Source: Clostridia bacterium (GTDB taxonomy: Bacteria > Bacillota > Clostridia > Oscillospirales > Acutalibacteraceae). Taken from it: a DNA stretch of 6,332 nt. Made by a program: the position numbers and the translations under genes. Location: assembly GCA_017631745.1 (NCBI GenBank), contig JAGBSR010000107.1, positions 1-6,332 on the forward strand. The letters are read 5' to 3'. Shown here piece after piece: positions 1 to 6,138 of the stretch (within the stretch, counting starts at the first letter, position 1; each line of letters starts with the position of its first letter). The notes beneath the pieces were generated by a model. It was not told the DNA's origin and did not search any database. It saw only the letters and a list, made by a program, of their open reading frames with translations.

Positions 1-465
1 AACTATCTGAAGCACGCTCATTATCAGTGCCTGAGGAATACGGGAAATAAATATGGCTGAAAACTCACTGCCCATAAGAGTTGAAAGCCAATAGCTGTTC
101 ATCAAAAGAGTGCAGACAAGCTGAGAGATAAGCACACTTAAAACGATACGCACGGCTCCGCCTTTTTTTGAAAGGAACAAGCCGTAAATGAGACCCGACA
201 CCGCCGCAGTAACAGTAAAGCCAGGAAAAAATGCGCCGCCTGTAGGGAAGATAATTGCACCGAGAAAGTCACCGATAGCATAAACCGATATGCCGCCGAC
301 AATGCCGAAGCGTCTTGCAGCAATAACAACTGGGATGAAGGACATAGAAAATCTGAGACTTTCCGACACGGGAATAACGAGATATCTTGCCAATATAATC
401 TGCATAGCAGTCAGCAGTGCAAGACAAGTGAGGGTAAAGAGACTGTTTTTGCTATTTTTTTTCAT
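1..465 (-). CDS. folT: Folate ECF transporter S component FolT (3' end cut by window edge)
   Basis: The first 155 codons are visible, without a stop. This is the substrate-binding membrane subunit of an energy-coupling factor transporter, which captures folate at the membrane and works with the shared EcfT/EcfA/EcfA' module, not seen here. The protein is very hydrophobic: a helix follows the basic N-terminus (about residues 9-32, with LTAMQIILAR), then SLRFSMSFIPV (36-46), then further membrane segments. The block FPTGGAFFPGFT (73-84) after a GDFLGA stretch is typical of FolT as I know the family. The usual length is about 170-180 residues, so little should be missing. The start at 465 is set by GGAGG (475-479) nine bases upstream. 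The THF riboswitch in front supports folate rather than another vitamin. It forms its own transcription unit, with a promoter at 634-662. Confidence 0.93.
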   Translation of the reverse strand, partial: MKKNSKNSLFTLTCLALLTAMQIILARYLVIPVSESLRFSMSFIPVVIAARRFGIVGGISVYAIGDFLGAIIFPTGGAFFPGFTVTAAVSGLIYGLFLSKKGGAVRIVLSVLISQLVCTLLMNSYWLSTLMGSEFSAIFISRIPQALIMSVLQIV

Positions 466-473
466 AATAAAAA

Positions 474-507
474 ACCTCCATTTGCCCACACGGTGAAAAA
501 TAGAGGT
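474..507 (-). promoter_or_regulatory. folT Shine-Dalgarno and complementary anti-SD segment
   Basis: Read on the minus strand, AUGGAGGU (481 to 474) contains the folT ribosome-binding site. The segment ACCUCUAU (507 to 500) is complementary to it over 8 positions, with one G-U pair. The same anti-SD segment can instead pair with AAAUAGGU (520 to 513) just upstream, forming AAAU-AGGU/ACCU-(CU)-AUUU. This is the layout expected of an expression platform acting on translation. Which pairing goes with the ligand-bound state is not clear from the sequence. The upstream hairpin followed by five U residues (500 to 496) could also act as a weak terminator. Confidence 0.5.
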
Positions 508-523
508 CAGTTACCTATTTGTC

Positions 524-620
524 ACAGCGGGATGCGATTTATATACCGCAAGCAAAGCTTTTCGTCCTCTAAGCAACTCCCCGTCTTAAAGGCACTGTGG
601 CGCATATAAATCTACTCTGT
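524..620 (-). ncRNA. Tetrahydrofolate (THF) riboswitch aptamer
   Basis: The minus-strand RNA matches the THF riboswitch consensus as I remember it: AGAGUAGAU near the 5' end, GGGGAGUUG and ACGAA in the middle, and CGCAUCCCGCU at the 3' end. The expected helices can be drawn. P1 is ACAG (620-617) with CUGU (527-524). P2 is UUUAUAU (610-604) with AUAUAAA (544-538), a perfect 7 bp. P3 is CCUUUAAG (592-585) with CUUAGAGG (573-566), 8 bp including one G-U. A small hairpin AAGC-UUU-GCUU follows (560-550). Riboswitches of this class sit in front of folT and folate-synthesis genes in Firmicutes and lower expression when reduced folate is plentiful. It lies 58 nt upstream of the folT start and about 7 nt downstream of the predicted transcription start. 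Confidence 0.93.
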
Positions 621-633
621 TAATTACCATACA

Positions 634-662
634 ACTATATCACTATAAACCTTAGTTGTCAA
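634..662 (-). promoter_or_regulatory. folT promoter (sigma-A type)
   Basis: On the minus strand TTGACA (662-657, a perfect -35) is separated by exactly 17 nt from TATAGT (639-634, one mismatch to TATAAT). Transcription would start near 627, just before the first base of the riboswitch, which is the expected arrangement. Confidence 0.82.
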
Positions 663-679
663 CACAAAGCGACATTTTT

Positions 680-698
680 TTGTACGCGGGAAAGTGAG
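680..698 (+). repeat. Left copy of inverted repeat bracketing the LRR gene
   Basis: The 19-mer TTGTACGCGGGAAAGTGAG matches the minus-strand sequence at 2734-2716 at 17 of 19 positions, in inverted orientation, with an unbroken 11-base core GCGGGAAAGTG. A run of T residues precedes both copies and a GC-rich hairpin follows each on the inner side. It sits between the terminator of the LRR gene and the -35 box of folT. Its nature is unknown; it may be a short intergenic repeat or an element end. Confidence 0.45.
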
Positions 699-730
699 CA
701 AAAAGCGGCAGGTTTTACCCCGCCGCTTTG
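699..730 (-). terminator. Rho-independent terminator of the LRR/FnIII protein gene
   Basis: On the minus strand, starting 8 nt after the stop codon, AAGCGGC pairs with GCCGCUU (728-722 with 709-703). The stem extends inwards by GGG/CCU to about 10 bp around a short A-rich loop. It runs into UUUUU (704-700). It separates the LRR gene from the folT promoter, so the two genes are separate units. Confidence 0.9.
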
Positions 731-736
731 AGTATG

Positions 737-2548
737 TTATTTAACTGTCACTTCTACGATATTACTTGTTTTTACTCCGTCTTCGGTCTTAACTAAATTC
801 ATAGTGACCATAAAGTAATATGTTGTGCCGCTTTCGAGATTTTTAATGGTTACGGTTTCTTTTTTATCCGCATAAGCATCTGTGCCTTTGCCCTTTTGCA
901 ATTCCTCTTTAGATGTGTTGCGTGTTACATAATAAGGAACATCAGGACCACTGGAATCCCAGGTGAGCTTTACTACACCAACGTCTGTTGATTCAGCCTT
1001 TAAGTTTGCAGGCGCAGTAGTGAGAGTATACACCGAAAACACCTTGCTTTCATATCCGAAAGCTACATTACCCTTGCTGTCTTTATAATAAGGTTGAAGC
1101 TTAAATTTAACATTCTGTCCTTTTTCAAGGTTTTTGAAAGTATATGTTGTCTTATTTTTTATGGAAGCAACCTTCACATACTTCTTAGTTTTTGTATTAT
1201 ATTTATAAACCCTGCATCCGTTTGCTCCCTCAGCTGCTTCCCATGTGATAGTTATGCTGTTAAGTGTAGCTGTATAGTTATAGTCAGTTACTGTGCCTAA
1301 TTTTGGTATTGCGAGGTTTTTCTTTTCGGTTTTGCCGCAAAGACTGCATTTTCTTTCTTTAACACCTGCAACAGTATAAGTTGATTTGCTCTTTATTTTC
1401 CATGCACCAAATTTGTGACCCTCAGTATTTTTAGCTACCTTATATGAATATGAGTCACCACACTCGCAGGAATATGTATATGTACCGCCCTTTGTGCAGG
1501 TCACATCACCGCTTTTAACAAAATTATGCTTGTGTTTGTAGTAAAAATGAACCTTAACGCCTTTTTCATCGAGTTTCGCTCTTTCAAATTCAAAAGTCAG
1601 TTTTTCCCATAATTCTTCCGAGCCTGCAAAGTATATATCTTTAAGCAGAAGTGAATCGTTCATTATATCAGTTTCAATGCTTATTCTTTCAGTAGGGATA
1701 GTCTTAATATAGATTGCCTTTAGATTTTTGCAGTTCCAGAAGAAATAATCATAACCTATATATTTTGCTTTTTCGTCACTTGTATCTTCATAAACTATTT
1801 TTTCGAGATTGCTGCAACTACTAAAAGCTCCGCCTTCATCACCATCGACATTTTCAGGCACAACTGCCTTTGTTATAGCAGTTTTCTCAAATGAGCTGTC
1901 ACCTAAATATTTAATAGTATCTGAGAAATCAAAAGAAGCAAGTTTTTCACAACCGCAAAATGCCAAGTCGCCTATGCTTGTAATATCACCTTGCACAACA
2001 ACTTTTTCAAGTTTGATGCATCCTCTGAAAGCTCTTTCAGGTATATATGTAACACCTGCAGGCAATGTAATGGATTTTAATGATTCCATTTGTTCGAAGG
2101 TACCCCAACCTATTCTTTCAAGTTCAGCAGGAAGATAAAGTTTTTCAACACTCGGGAAGAAATTGAATGAAAAGTCATTGATATACTTAATAGTACCGGG
2201 AATGGAGATTTTTGTTACACTCGGATATTTCTGACCATATCTTGCATAATGAATTTCATCTCCATCGTGCTCATCAAAATTTGTCATAATGGTCTTAACT
2301 TCAATTCCGTCTATCTCGTCAACAATATTGATTTTCGTTGTTGTTTCAGCTAAGGTTTCATCTTCAAAAAAGTCTGTTACAGCATAGTGCTCACCGTAAT
2401 CGTATCTGTCGTAGTTATACTTCTGACTTGTGAGCTCATAAACTACATTGTCGATTACTACTCTTTCCTCTGCGGCGCTCGCACTGAAACAAACTGACAG
2501 TGCCAGCATCATTGCAACGGTTGAAAGTAAAGTGATTATTTTTTTCAT
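737..2548 (-). CDS. Secreted BspA-like leucine-rich-repeat protein with two fibronectin type III domains
   Basis: This is a 603-residue extracellular protein of unknown specific role. Residues 1-25 form a signal peptide (MKKIITLLSTV start, cleavage probably after ASA). Residues about 110-253 and weakly to 313 are LRR_5/BspA-type repeats, with recurring blocks such as SVTKISIPGTIKYI, LKSITLPAGVTYIPERAF and LEKVVVQGDITSIGDLAF. Residues about 340-410 carry two cysteine modules (CECG near 361-364; CSLCG near 401-405) with His nearby, possibly metal-binding. Residues 418-508 and 511-603 are two FnIII domains (SITITWEAAEGANGCRVYKY; KLTWDSS, ending in TSNIVEVTV). No LPXTG, dockerin, SLH or transmembrane tail is seen. 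The start at 2548 follows an SD at proper spacing; an open frame reaches back to 2629 but would put a non-signal extension before the signal peptide. In gut Firmicutes such proteins are thought to bind host or polysaccharide surfaces (inference). It appears more A+T-rich than the his genes. Confidence 0.85.
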   Translation of the reverse strand: MKKIITLLSTVAMMLALSVCFSASAAEERVVIDNVVYELTSQKYNYDRYDYGEHYAVTDFFEDETLAETTTKINIVDEIDGIEVKTIMTNFDEHDGDEIHYARYGQKYPSVTKISIPGTIKYINDFSFNFFPSVEKLYLPAELERIGWGTFEQMESLKSITLPAGVTYIPERAFRGCIKLEKVVVQGDITSIGDLAFCGCEKLASFDFSDTIKYLGDSSFEKTAITKAVVPENVDGDEGGAFSSCSNLEKIVYEDTSDEKAKYIGYDYFFWNCKNLKAIYIKTIPTERISIETDIMNDSLLLKDIYFAGSEELWEKLTFEFERAKLDEKGVKVHFYYKHKHNFVKSGDVTCTKGGTYTYSCECGDSYSYKVAKNTEGHKFGAWKIKSKSTYTVAGVKERKCSLCGKTEKKNLAIPKLGTVTDYNYTATLNSITITWEAAEGANGCRVYKYNTKTKKYVKVASIKNKTTYTFKNLEKGQNVKFKLQPYYKDSKGNVAFGYESKVFSVYTLTTAPANLKAESTDVGVVKLTWDSSGPDVPYYVTRNTSKEELQKGKGTDAYADKKETVTIKNLESGTTYYFMVTMNLVKTEDGVKTSNIVEVTVK

Positions 2549-2557
2549 ATTTTTCAT

Positions 2558-2565
2558 CCTTCCTT
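2558..2565 (-). promoter_or_regulatory. Shine-Dalgarno deciding the start of the LRR gene
   Basis: AAGGAAGG on the minus strand lies 9 nt before the ATG at 2548. Another ATG at 2557 directly abuts the SD with no spacer, so 2548 is the better start and gives a classic MKKIITLL signal peptide. A 5-bp inverted repeat (TGGTA/TACCA, 2566-2580) lies immediately upstream. Confidence 0.75.
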
Positions 2566-2693
2566 TGGTATTTATTACCATCTGCATAATATCACTTCTT
2601 TGTGTAAACTGAGTGTAATATTTTTGCAATTTTTGTTTATATTTTCGCTTTAAAAATACACATTTGTTACTGTTAATTTCATATGAGATTTAA

Positions 2694-2716
2694 GTGGTGC
2701 AGGTCGGCTGCAGCAC
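2694..2716. repeat. GC-rich stem-loop in the divergent intergenic region
   Basis: GTGGTGCAG (2694-2702) and CTGCAGCAC (2708-2716) pair at 8 of 9 positions around a 5-base loop. No U-run follows on either strand, so it is not an ordinary terminator. It abuts the right copy of the inverted repeat. Confidence 0.6.
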
Positions 2717-2734
2717 ACACTTTCCCGCATACAA
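2716..2734 (-). repeat. Right copy of inverted repeat bracketing the LRR gene
   Basis: On the minus strand it reads TTGTATGCGGGAAAGTGTG, matching the copy at 680-698 with two mismatches (positions 6 and 18). The two copies point towards each other around a 2.05-kb segment that contains only the LRR gene, its terminator and its upstream hairpin. Confidence 0.45.
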
Positions 2735-2766
2735 TAAAAAAACTTTAATTTATATCACATTTCCCA

Positions 2767-2795
2767 TTGACTTTAGCACACTAATGTGTTAGAAT
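2767..2795 (+). promoter_or_regulatory. Promoter of the yerC-his operon
   Basis: TTGACT (2767-2772) and TAGAAT (2790-2795) are separated by 17 nt, a near-consensus sigma-A-type promoter. Transcription would start near 2802, giving a leader of only about 28 nt before yerC. That rules out a T-box or leader-peptide attenuator upstream of the operon within this transcript. Confidence 0.82.
2774..2791. promoter_or_regulatory. Palindrome in promoter spacer, candidate operator
   Basis: TAGCACACTAATGTGTTA is an 18-bp imperfect inverted repeat (TA-x-CACA-x-TA-x-TGTG-x-TA, mismatched at two pairs). It fills the spacer and reaches the first two bases of the -10 box. A second overlapping inverted repeat, GTGTTAG-AATA-CTGACAC (2786-2803, 6 of 7 pairs), covers the -10 and the start site. 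A dimer bound here would block RNA polymerase. The natural candidate is the TrpR-family protein encoded by the first gene, but this is inference. Confidence 0.4.
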
Positions 2796-2829
2796 ACTGA
2801 CACGTTAAAACGATTGGAGCGTAAATGCT

Positions 2830-3120
2830 ATGCGAAAACATCAGAAAGAAACCATCGACACCCTCTTTAAAGCTATACTTTCACTTGAAAATATTGAAGA
2901 ATGCTACAGCTTTTTTGAGGATGCCTGCACTATACAGGAGCTTGAATCTATAGCTCAGCGCTTTGAGGTTGCCCGACATCTTCATTCAGGCAAAAGCTAT
3001 GCTGAGGTCAATAAGCTCACAGGCGCAAGCACCGCCACTATCTGCCGTGTAGGCAAGTGTGTAAATTACGGCAGCGGCGGTTACAAAACCGCCATCGACA
3101 GATTAGATAAAAAGGATTGA
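2830..3120 (+). CDS. yerC: YerC/YecD-type TrpR-family transcriptional regulator, probable repressor of the his operon
   Basis: This 96-residue all-helical protein belongs to the TrpR-like superfamily (YerC/YecD branch), and its length is normal for the family. Residues 35-50 (IQELESIAQRFEVARH) form the conserved helix leading into the helix-turn-helix at about 51-80, whose recognition part is TGASTATICRVGKCVNYG, followed by the typical GSGGYK. The start at 2830 follows GGAG (2816-2819) at a 10-nt spacing. Another ATG at 2825 is out of frame with the protein. Being first in the operon with hisZ 4 nt downstream fits the view, which I recall from comparative genomics of Firmicutes, that YerC homologues (also called HisR) control histidine genes. 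Whether it senses histidine directly cannot be read from the sequence. Confidence 0.92.
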   Translation: MRKHQKETIDTLFKAILSLENIEECYSFFEDACTIQELESIAQRFEVARHLHSGKSYAEVNKLTGASTATICRVGKCVNYGSGGYKTAIDRLDKKD

Positions 3121-3124
3121 TTTT

Positions 3125-4231
3125 ATGCTTAACGAAAAGATATTAAGAAACGACGAAAAGGCTGTTTATAATCTTCGCTCACTTTACAGAAGATTCGGCT
3201 ATTCAAGATTTAAAATGAGTAAGTTTGAGGAATACGACCTCTATGTCAGAAACAAGGACTTCCTCATCAGCGACTGTATCATCACTTTTACCGATACCAA
3301 CGGCAGACTCCTCGCCCTCAAGCCCGACGTTACTCTTTCAATAATAAAGAACGCCAAGGATGTAAAGGGTCAGGTTGAAAAGCTCTATTACAACGAAAAT
3401 GTTTACCGTATCTCAGGCGACTCACACTCATTTAAGGAAATCACTCAGACAGGTCTCGAGTGCATCGGTGATGTTAGCATTTATGACATCTGCGAGGTGC
3501 TCTATCTTGCGCTTAAGAGTCTCGAGAGCATTGACGAAAATTACATAATTGATATAGCTCATGCAGGTCTTGTATCGGCACTCATCAACAAGTGCGAGCT
3601 CAGCGGTGATATCAGGAGCAAGGTATTTGAAAGTATTCAGAACAAAAGCATAGATGAAATCACATCTATTTTCCAAAATGAACTTATGACAAAGTTCTCA
3701 TATGATATAATCACAAGGCTTGTTTCTACTTATAAGAGCTGTGACGAGGTTATAAATGCTTTCGGCGGTATCAGTGAAGACATCGACGCTCAGCTTAAGG
3801 AATTCTCGGTTATCTGCAAGTCACTTTCAGATATGAAGCTTACGGATAAAGTCAGAATTGACTTTTCAATTGTCAATGATACAAGCTACTACAGCGGACT
3901 TGTATTCAAGGGCTACATTGCAGGTATCTTCACAAGTGTGCTCTCAGGCGGTCAGTATGACAAACTGATGAAAAAGATGGGTAAAAACTCAGGCGCTGTG
4001 GGCTTTGCTGTTTATCTTGATGCTCTTGAAAGACACGGCAACGAAAAGAGCGATTACGATTATGATTTCGTAATTCTCAAAGACGAAACCTGCGATTCAG
4101 CGCAGATAATCAGAACAGTTGAGTCACTGTCTGAAAACGGCTTCAGTGTTATCGTACTCAGTCAGCTTGACAAAAACATCAGATACAAGAGTCTTATGAA
4201 GCTCACTAAGAACGGATTGGAGGGTGCCTGA
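3125..4231 (+). CDS. hisZ: ATP phosphoribosyltransferase regulatory subunit HisZ
   Basis: This 368-residue protein is a paralogue of histidyl-tRNA synthetase that lacks tRNA-charging function and forms a hetero-oligomer with the short HisG, giving it activity and histidine feedback control. The class II synthetase fold is visible. An N-terminal part has ALKPDVTLSI (64-73). A motif-2-like stretch, LYYNENVYRISGDSHSFKEI (87-106), leads into TQTGLECIG. A motif-3-like region has SYYSGLVFKGYIAG (254-267), SGGQYDKLM (274-282) and GAVGFAVYLDAL (290-301). Residues about 311-368 (DFVILKD..., GFSVIVLSQ) form a small extra domain reminiscent of the anticodon-binding end of synthetases. The start at 3125 lies 4 nt after the yerC stop and 8 nt after AGGA (3113-3116). 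The stop overlaps the hisG start by one base. Confidence 0.94.
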   Translation: MLNEKILRNDEKAVYNLRSLYRRFGYSRFKMSKFEEYDLYVRNKDFLISDCIITFTDTNGRLLALKPDVTLSIIKNAKDVKGQVEKLYYNENVYRISGDSHSFKEITQTGLECIGDVSIYDICEVLYLALKSLESIDENYIIDIAHAGLVSALINKCELSGDIRSKVFESIQNKSIDEITSIFQNELMTKFSYDIITRLVSTYKSCDEVINAFGGISEDIDAQLKEFSVICKSLSDMKLTDKVRIDFSIVNDTSYYSGLVFKGYIAGIFTSVLSGGQYDKLMKKMGKNSGAVGFAVYLDALERHGNEKSDYDYDFVILKDETCDSAQIIRTVESLSENGFSVIVLSQLDKNIRYKSLMKLTKNGLEGA

Positions 4232-4869
4232 TGGAATTTATCAATGTTGCTCTTCCCAAGGGAAGACTCGGCGAAAAGGTTTATGCAATGTTTGAGCAGT
4301 CGGGCTATGAATGTCCCTCTATCAAAGAAAACAACCGCAAGCTCATTTTTGAGAATGCAGAGGTTGGCGTAAGATATTTCTGGGTCAAGCCCTCAGATGT
4401 TGCTATTTATGTTGAAAGAGGTGCCGCTGACATCGGTGTTGCAGGCAAAGATATTCTTCTCGAGTACTCTCCCGATGTATATGAACTTCTCGACCTTAAA
4501 ATAGGCAAATGCAGAATGGCAGTTGCGGCTAAGACAGATTTCCGTGACAACACAGCGGAAACACTCAGAGTTGCAACCAAATTCTCAAATATTGCGCAGA
4601 AATTCTACAATGAAAAATGCCGTGATATCGACATCATCCACCTTAACGGCTCAATTGAAATAGCACCTATCTTAGGTCTTAGTGATGTTATAGTTGATAT
4701 CGTTGAAACAGGCAAAACCTTATATGAAAACAACCTTGAGCCCAAGGAAACAATCGTAGAGATTTCCGCAAGACTCATATCAAATAAAGCATCATTCAAA
4801 TTCAAGGGAGACAAAATCAGAGAAATAGCTGATGCTCTCGGAAAAATTGTGAGGGAAAACAATGATTAA
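4231..4869 (+). CDS. hisG: ATP phosphoribosyltransferase catalytic subunit, short form (EC 2.4.2.17)
   Basis: It catalyses the first step of histidine synthesis, joining ATP and PRPP to give phosphoribosyl-ATP in the cytoplasm. The length of 212 residues marks the short HisG form, which lacks the C-terminal regulatory domain and depends on HisZ, encoded just upstream. Visible motifs are LPKGRLGEK (8-16), PSDVAIYVERGAADIGVAGKD (54-74), and the family signature at 143-164: E143, G149, S151, I154, D156, then TGKTL (160-164), the PRPP-binding loop. All signature residues are intact. The ATG shares its A with the hisZ stop (TGATG), and GGAGGG lies 6 nt upstream (4219-4224), so translation is probably coupled. 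The 3' end overlaps hisD by 8 nt. Confidence 0.97.
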   Translation: MEFINVALPKGRLGEKVYAMFEQSGYECPSIKENNRKLIFENAEVGVRYFWVKPSDVAIYVERGAADIGVAGKDILLEYSPDVYELLDLKIGKCRMAVAAKTDFRDNTAETLRVATKFSNIAQKFYNEKCRDIDIIHLNGSIEIAPILGLSDVIVDIVETGKTLYENNLEPKETIVEISARLISNKASFKFKGDKIREIADALGKIVRENND

Positions 4870-6136
4870 GATATATAAATACGGCGAAGTGGAAAATGAC
4901 GAGATATTTTCCCGTATGGCTGATACGGTTGATGTCAGCGACATAGTAACAGACATTATTGAAAATGTTAAAACAAACGGTGACAAGGCTCTTTTTGAAT
5001 ACTGCGAAAAATTTGACAAAGCTACACTCACCTCTTTAGAGGTTACCGAAGAAGAAATCGAAGAGGCTTTCAATGCAGTTGAGCCTGAATTTTTAAGAAT
5101 ACTGCGCACTGCAGAAGAAAACATCAGAAACTTCCACGGGAAGCAGGTAAGAAACAGCTTTATTATCAACGAAAAAAACGGCGTTGTCACAGGTCAGAAG
5201 ATCACCGCTATCGAAAAGGTCGGTCTTTATGTACCCGGCGGCACGGCAGCTTATCCCTCAACTGTACTCATGGACAGTGTGCCTGCAAAAATTGCAGGAT
5301 GTAAGGAAATCTGCATTGTTACTCCCCCGTCAAAGGACGGAAAGGTTAACCCCGTTATCCTCGCTGCCGCTAAAATCGCAGGCGTTGACCGCATCTTTAA
5401 GGTGGGCGGTGCTCAGGCAGTTGCAGCTCTTGCTTTCGGCACAGAGACAGTACCCAAGGTTGATAAAATCGTAGGTCCCGGCAATGCTTTCGTAGCAGAA
5501 GCTAAGCGTCAGGTTTTCGGCATGGTATCAATTGATATGATTGCAGGTCCAAGCGAGATTCTGGTGCTTGCAGACGGCAAGTCAAACCCCGACTTTGTTG
5601 CTGCCGATCTTCTCTCTCAGGCTGAGCATGACAAAAACGCGTCAGCTGTACTCGTAACAGACAGTATGGAGCTTGCTGAAAAGGTATCAGCGTCCCTTGA
5701 AAAGCAGATTCCTATGCTTGAAAGAGCTGAAATAGCAAGAGCTTCAATCGACAACAACGGTAAAATCATCGTTGCTGACAACATTATGGCAGGCATCGAT
5801 ATCGCCAATGAAATTGCTCCCGAGCACCTTGAGCTTTGCCTTGATAATCCTTTTGATTATCTCGACAGCATTAAGCATGCAGGCTCAATCTTTATGGGCA
5901 GATATTGTCCCGAAGCTCTCGGTGACTAGTATGCAGGCCCCAACCACACACTTCCCACCAGCGGTACTGCAAGATTTTCAAGCGCTCTCGGTGTTGATGA
6001 TTTTGTCAAGAAGTCACAGTTTACTTACTACACTGAAAATGCACTTAAAGAAGTTTATAAAGATGTTGCTTTCTTTGCCGATAAAGAGGGACTTACAGCT
6101 CACGGCAAGAGTGCAACCATAAGATTTGAGGAATAA
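4862..6136 (+). pseudogene. hisD: Histidinol dehydrogenase (EC 1.1.1.23) interrupted by an in-frame TAG
   Basis: HisD oxidises L-histidinol to L-histidine in two NAD-dependent steps with a zinc ion. The frame from 4862 gives 355 residues, then TAG at 5927-5929. Without a frame change it continues for 68 codons of good HisD sequence (YAGPNHTLPTSGTARFSS... LTAHGKSATIRF) to TAA at 6134-6136. The total of 424 codons is normal for the family. Visible features are VPGGTAAYPS (124-133), VGGAQAVAALAFGT (181-194), the zinc ligands Q253 and H256 (in LLSQAEHD), the catalytic pair E321-H322 (APEHLEL), the zinc ligand D355, and after the stop the last zinc ligand H414 (TAH). The stop replaces the Tyr of the conserved GDY block. 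Terminated protein would lack H414 and should be inactive. The start overlaps hisG by 8 nt and has GAGGG 6 nt upstream. It is either a recently broken gene, a sequence error or a read-through case. Confidence 0.9.
5927..5929 (+). other. In-frame amber codon within hisD
   Basis: The context is GGT-GAC-TAG-TAT-GCA-GGC, where the family has Gly-Asp-Tyr-(Phe/Tyr)-Ala-Gly. One base change from TAT or TAC would create it. Other complete genes in the window end in TAA or TGA and have no internal TAG in frame. Confidence 0.97.
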
Positions 6137-6138
6137 TT

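Larger units (their letters stand above)
2566..2766. other. Divergent intergenic region between the LRR gene and yerC
   Basis: This is A+T-rich DNA between two divergent genes. It holds a GC-rich hairpin (2694-2716) and the right copy of the inverted repeat (2716-2734). I find no convincing two-box promoter for the LRR gene. A lone extended -10 on the minus strand (TGATATAAA, 2757-2749) could drive it with a leader of about 190 nt that would include the repeat and hairpin, but there is no -35 match. No small ORF with a good SD was recognised. Confidence 0.4.

Noticed and set aside
290..496. 68-codon plus-strand open frame opposite folT and its leader
   Set aside because: It lies antisense to folT and its leader, ends short of the riboswitch, and shows no protein-like motifs.
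2566..2580. TGGTA/TACCA inverted repeat before the LRR gene SD as an operator or RNA switch
   Set aside because: Only 5 bp with a 5-base A/T loop; too short to separate from chance.
2549..2629. Longer N-terminus (27 more residues) for the LRR protein
   Set aside because: It would place a polar extension before a perfect signal peptide, and the strong SD at 2558-2565 lies inside it, at correct spacing for the start at 2548.
2796..2829. T-box or histidine leader peptide upstream of the his operon
   Set aside because: The leader from the predicted start site is about 28 nt, with no specifier stem, T-box sequence or His-codon run.
4792..5190. 132-codon minus-strand open frame opposite hisG/hisD
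   Set aside because: It is antisense to two well-conserved genes, with low-complexity Ser/Leu/Ile-rich translation and no recognisable family; a shadow.
5927..5929. Pyrrolysine or selenocysteine-type recoding at the hisD stop
   Set aside because: UAG is not a Sec codon, HisD is not a known pyrrolysine protein, the family residue is Tyr, and I see no obvious strong stem-loop right after the codon.
5772..6122. Open frame running past the hisD stop, which might suggest a frameshift rather than a nonsense codon
   Set aside because: It is in another frame and its translation is not HisD-like; the HisD homology continues in the original frame directly after the TAG, so no frameshift is needed.
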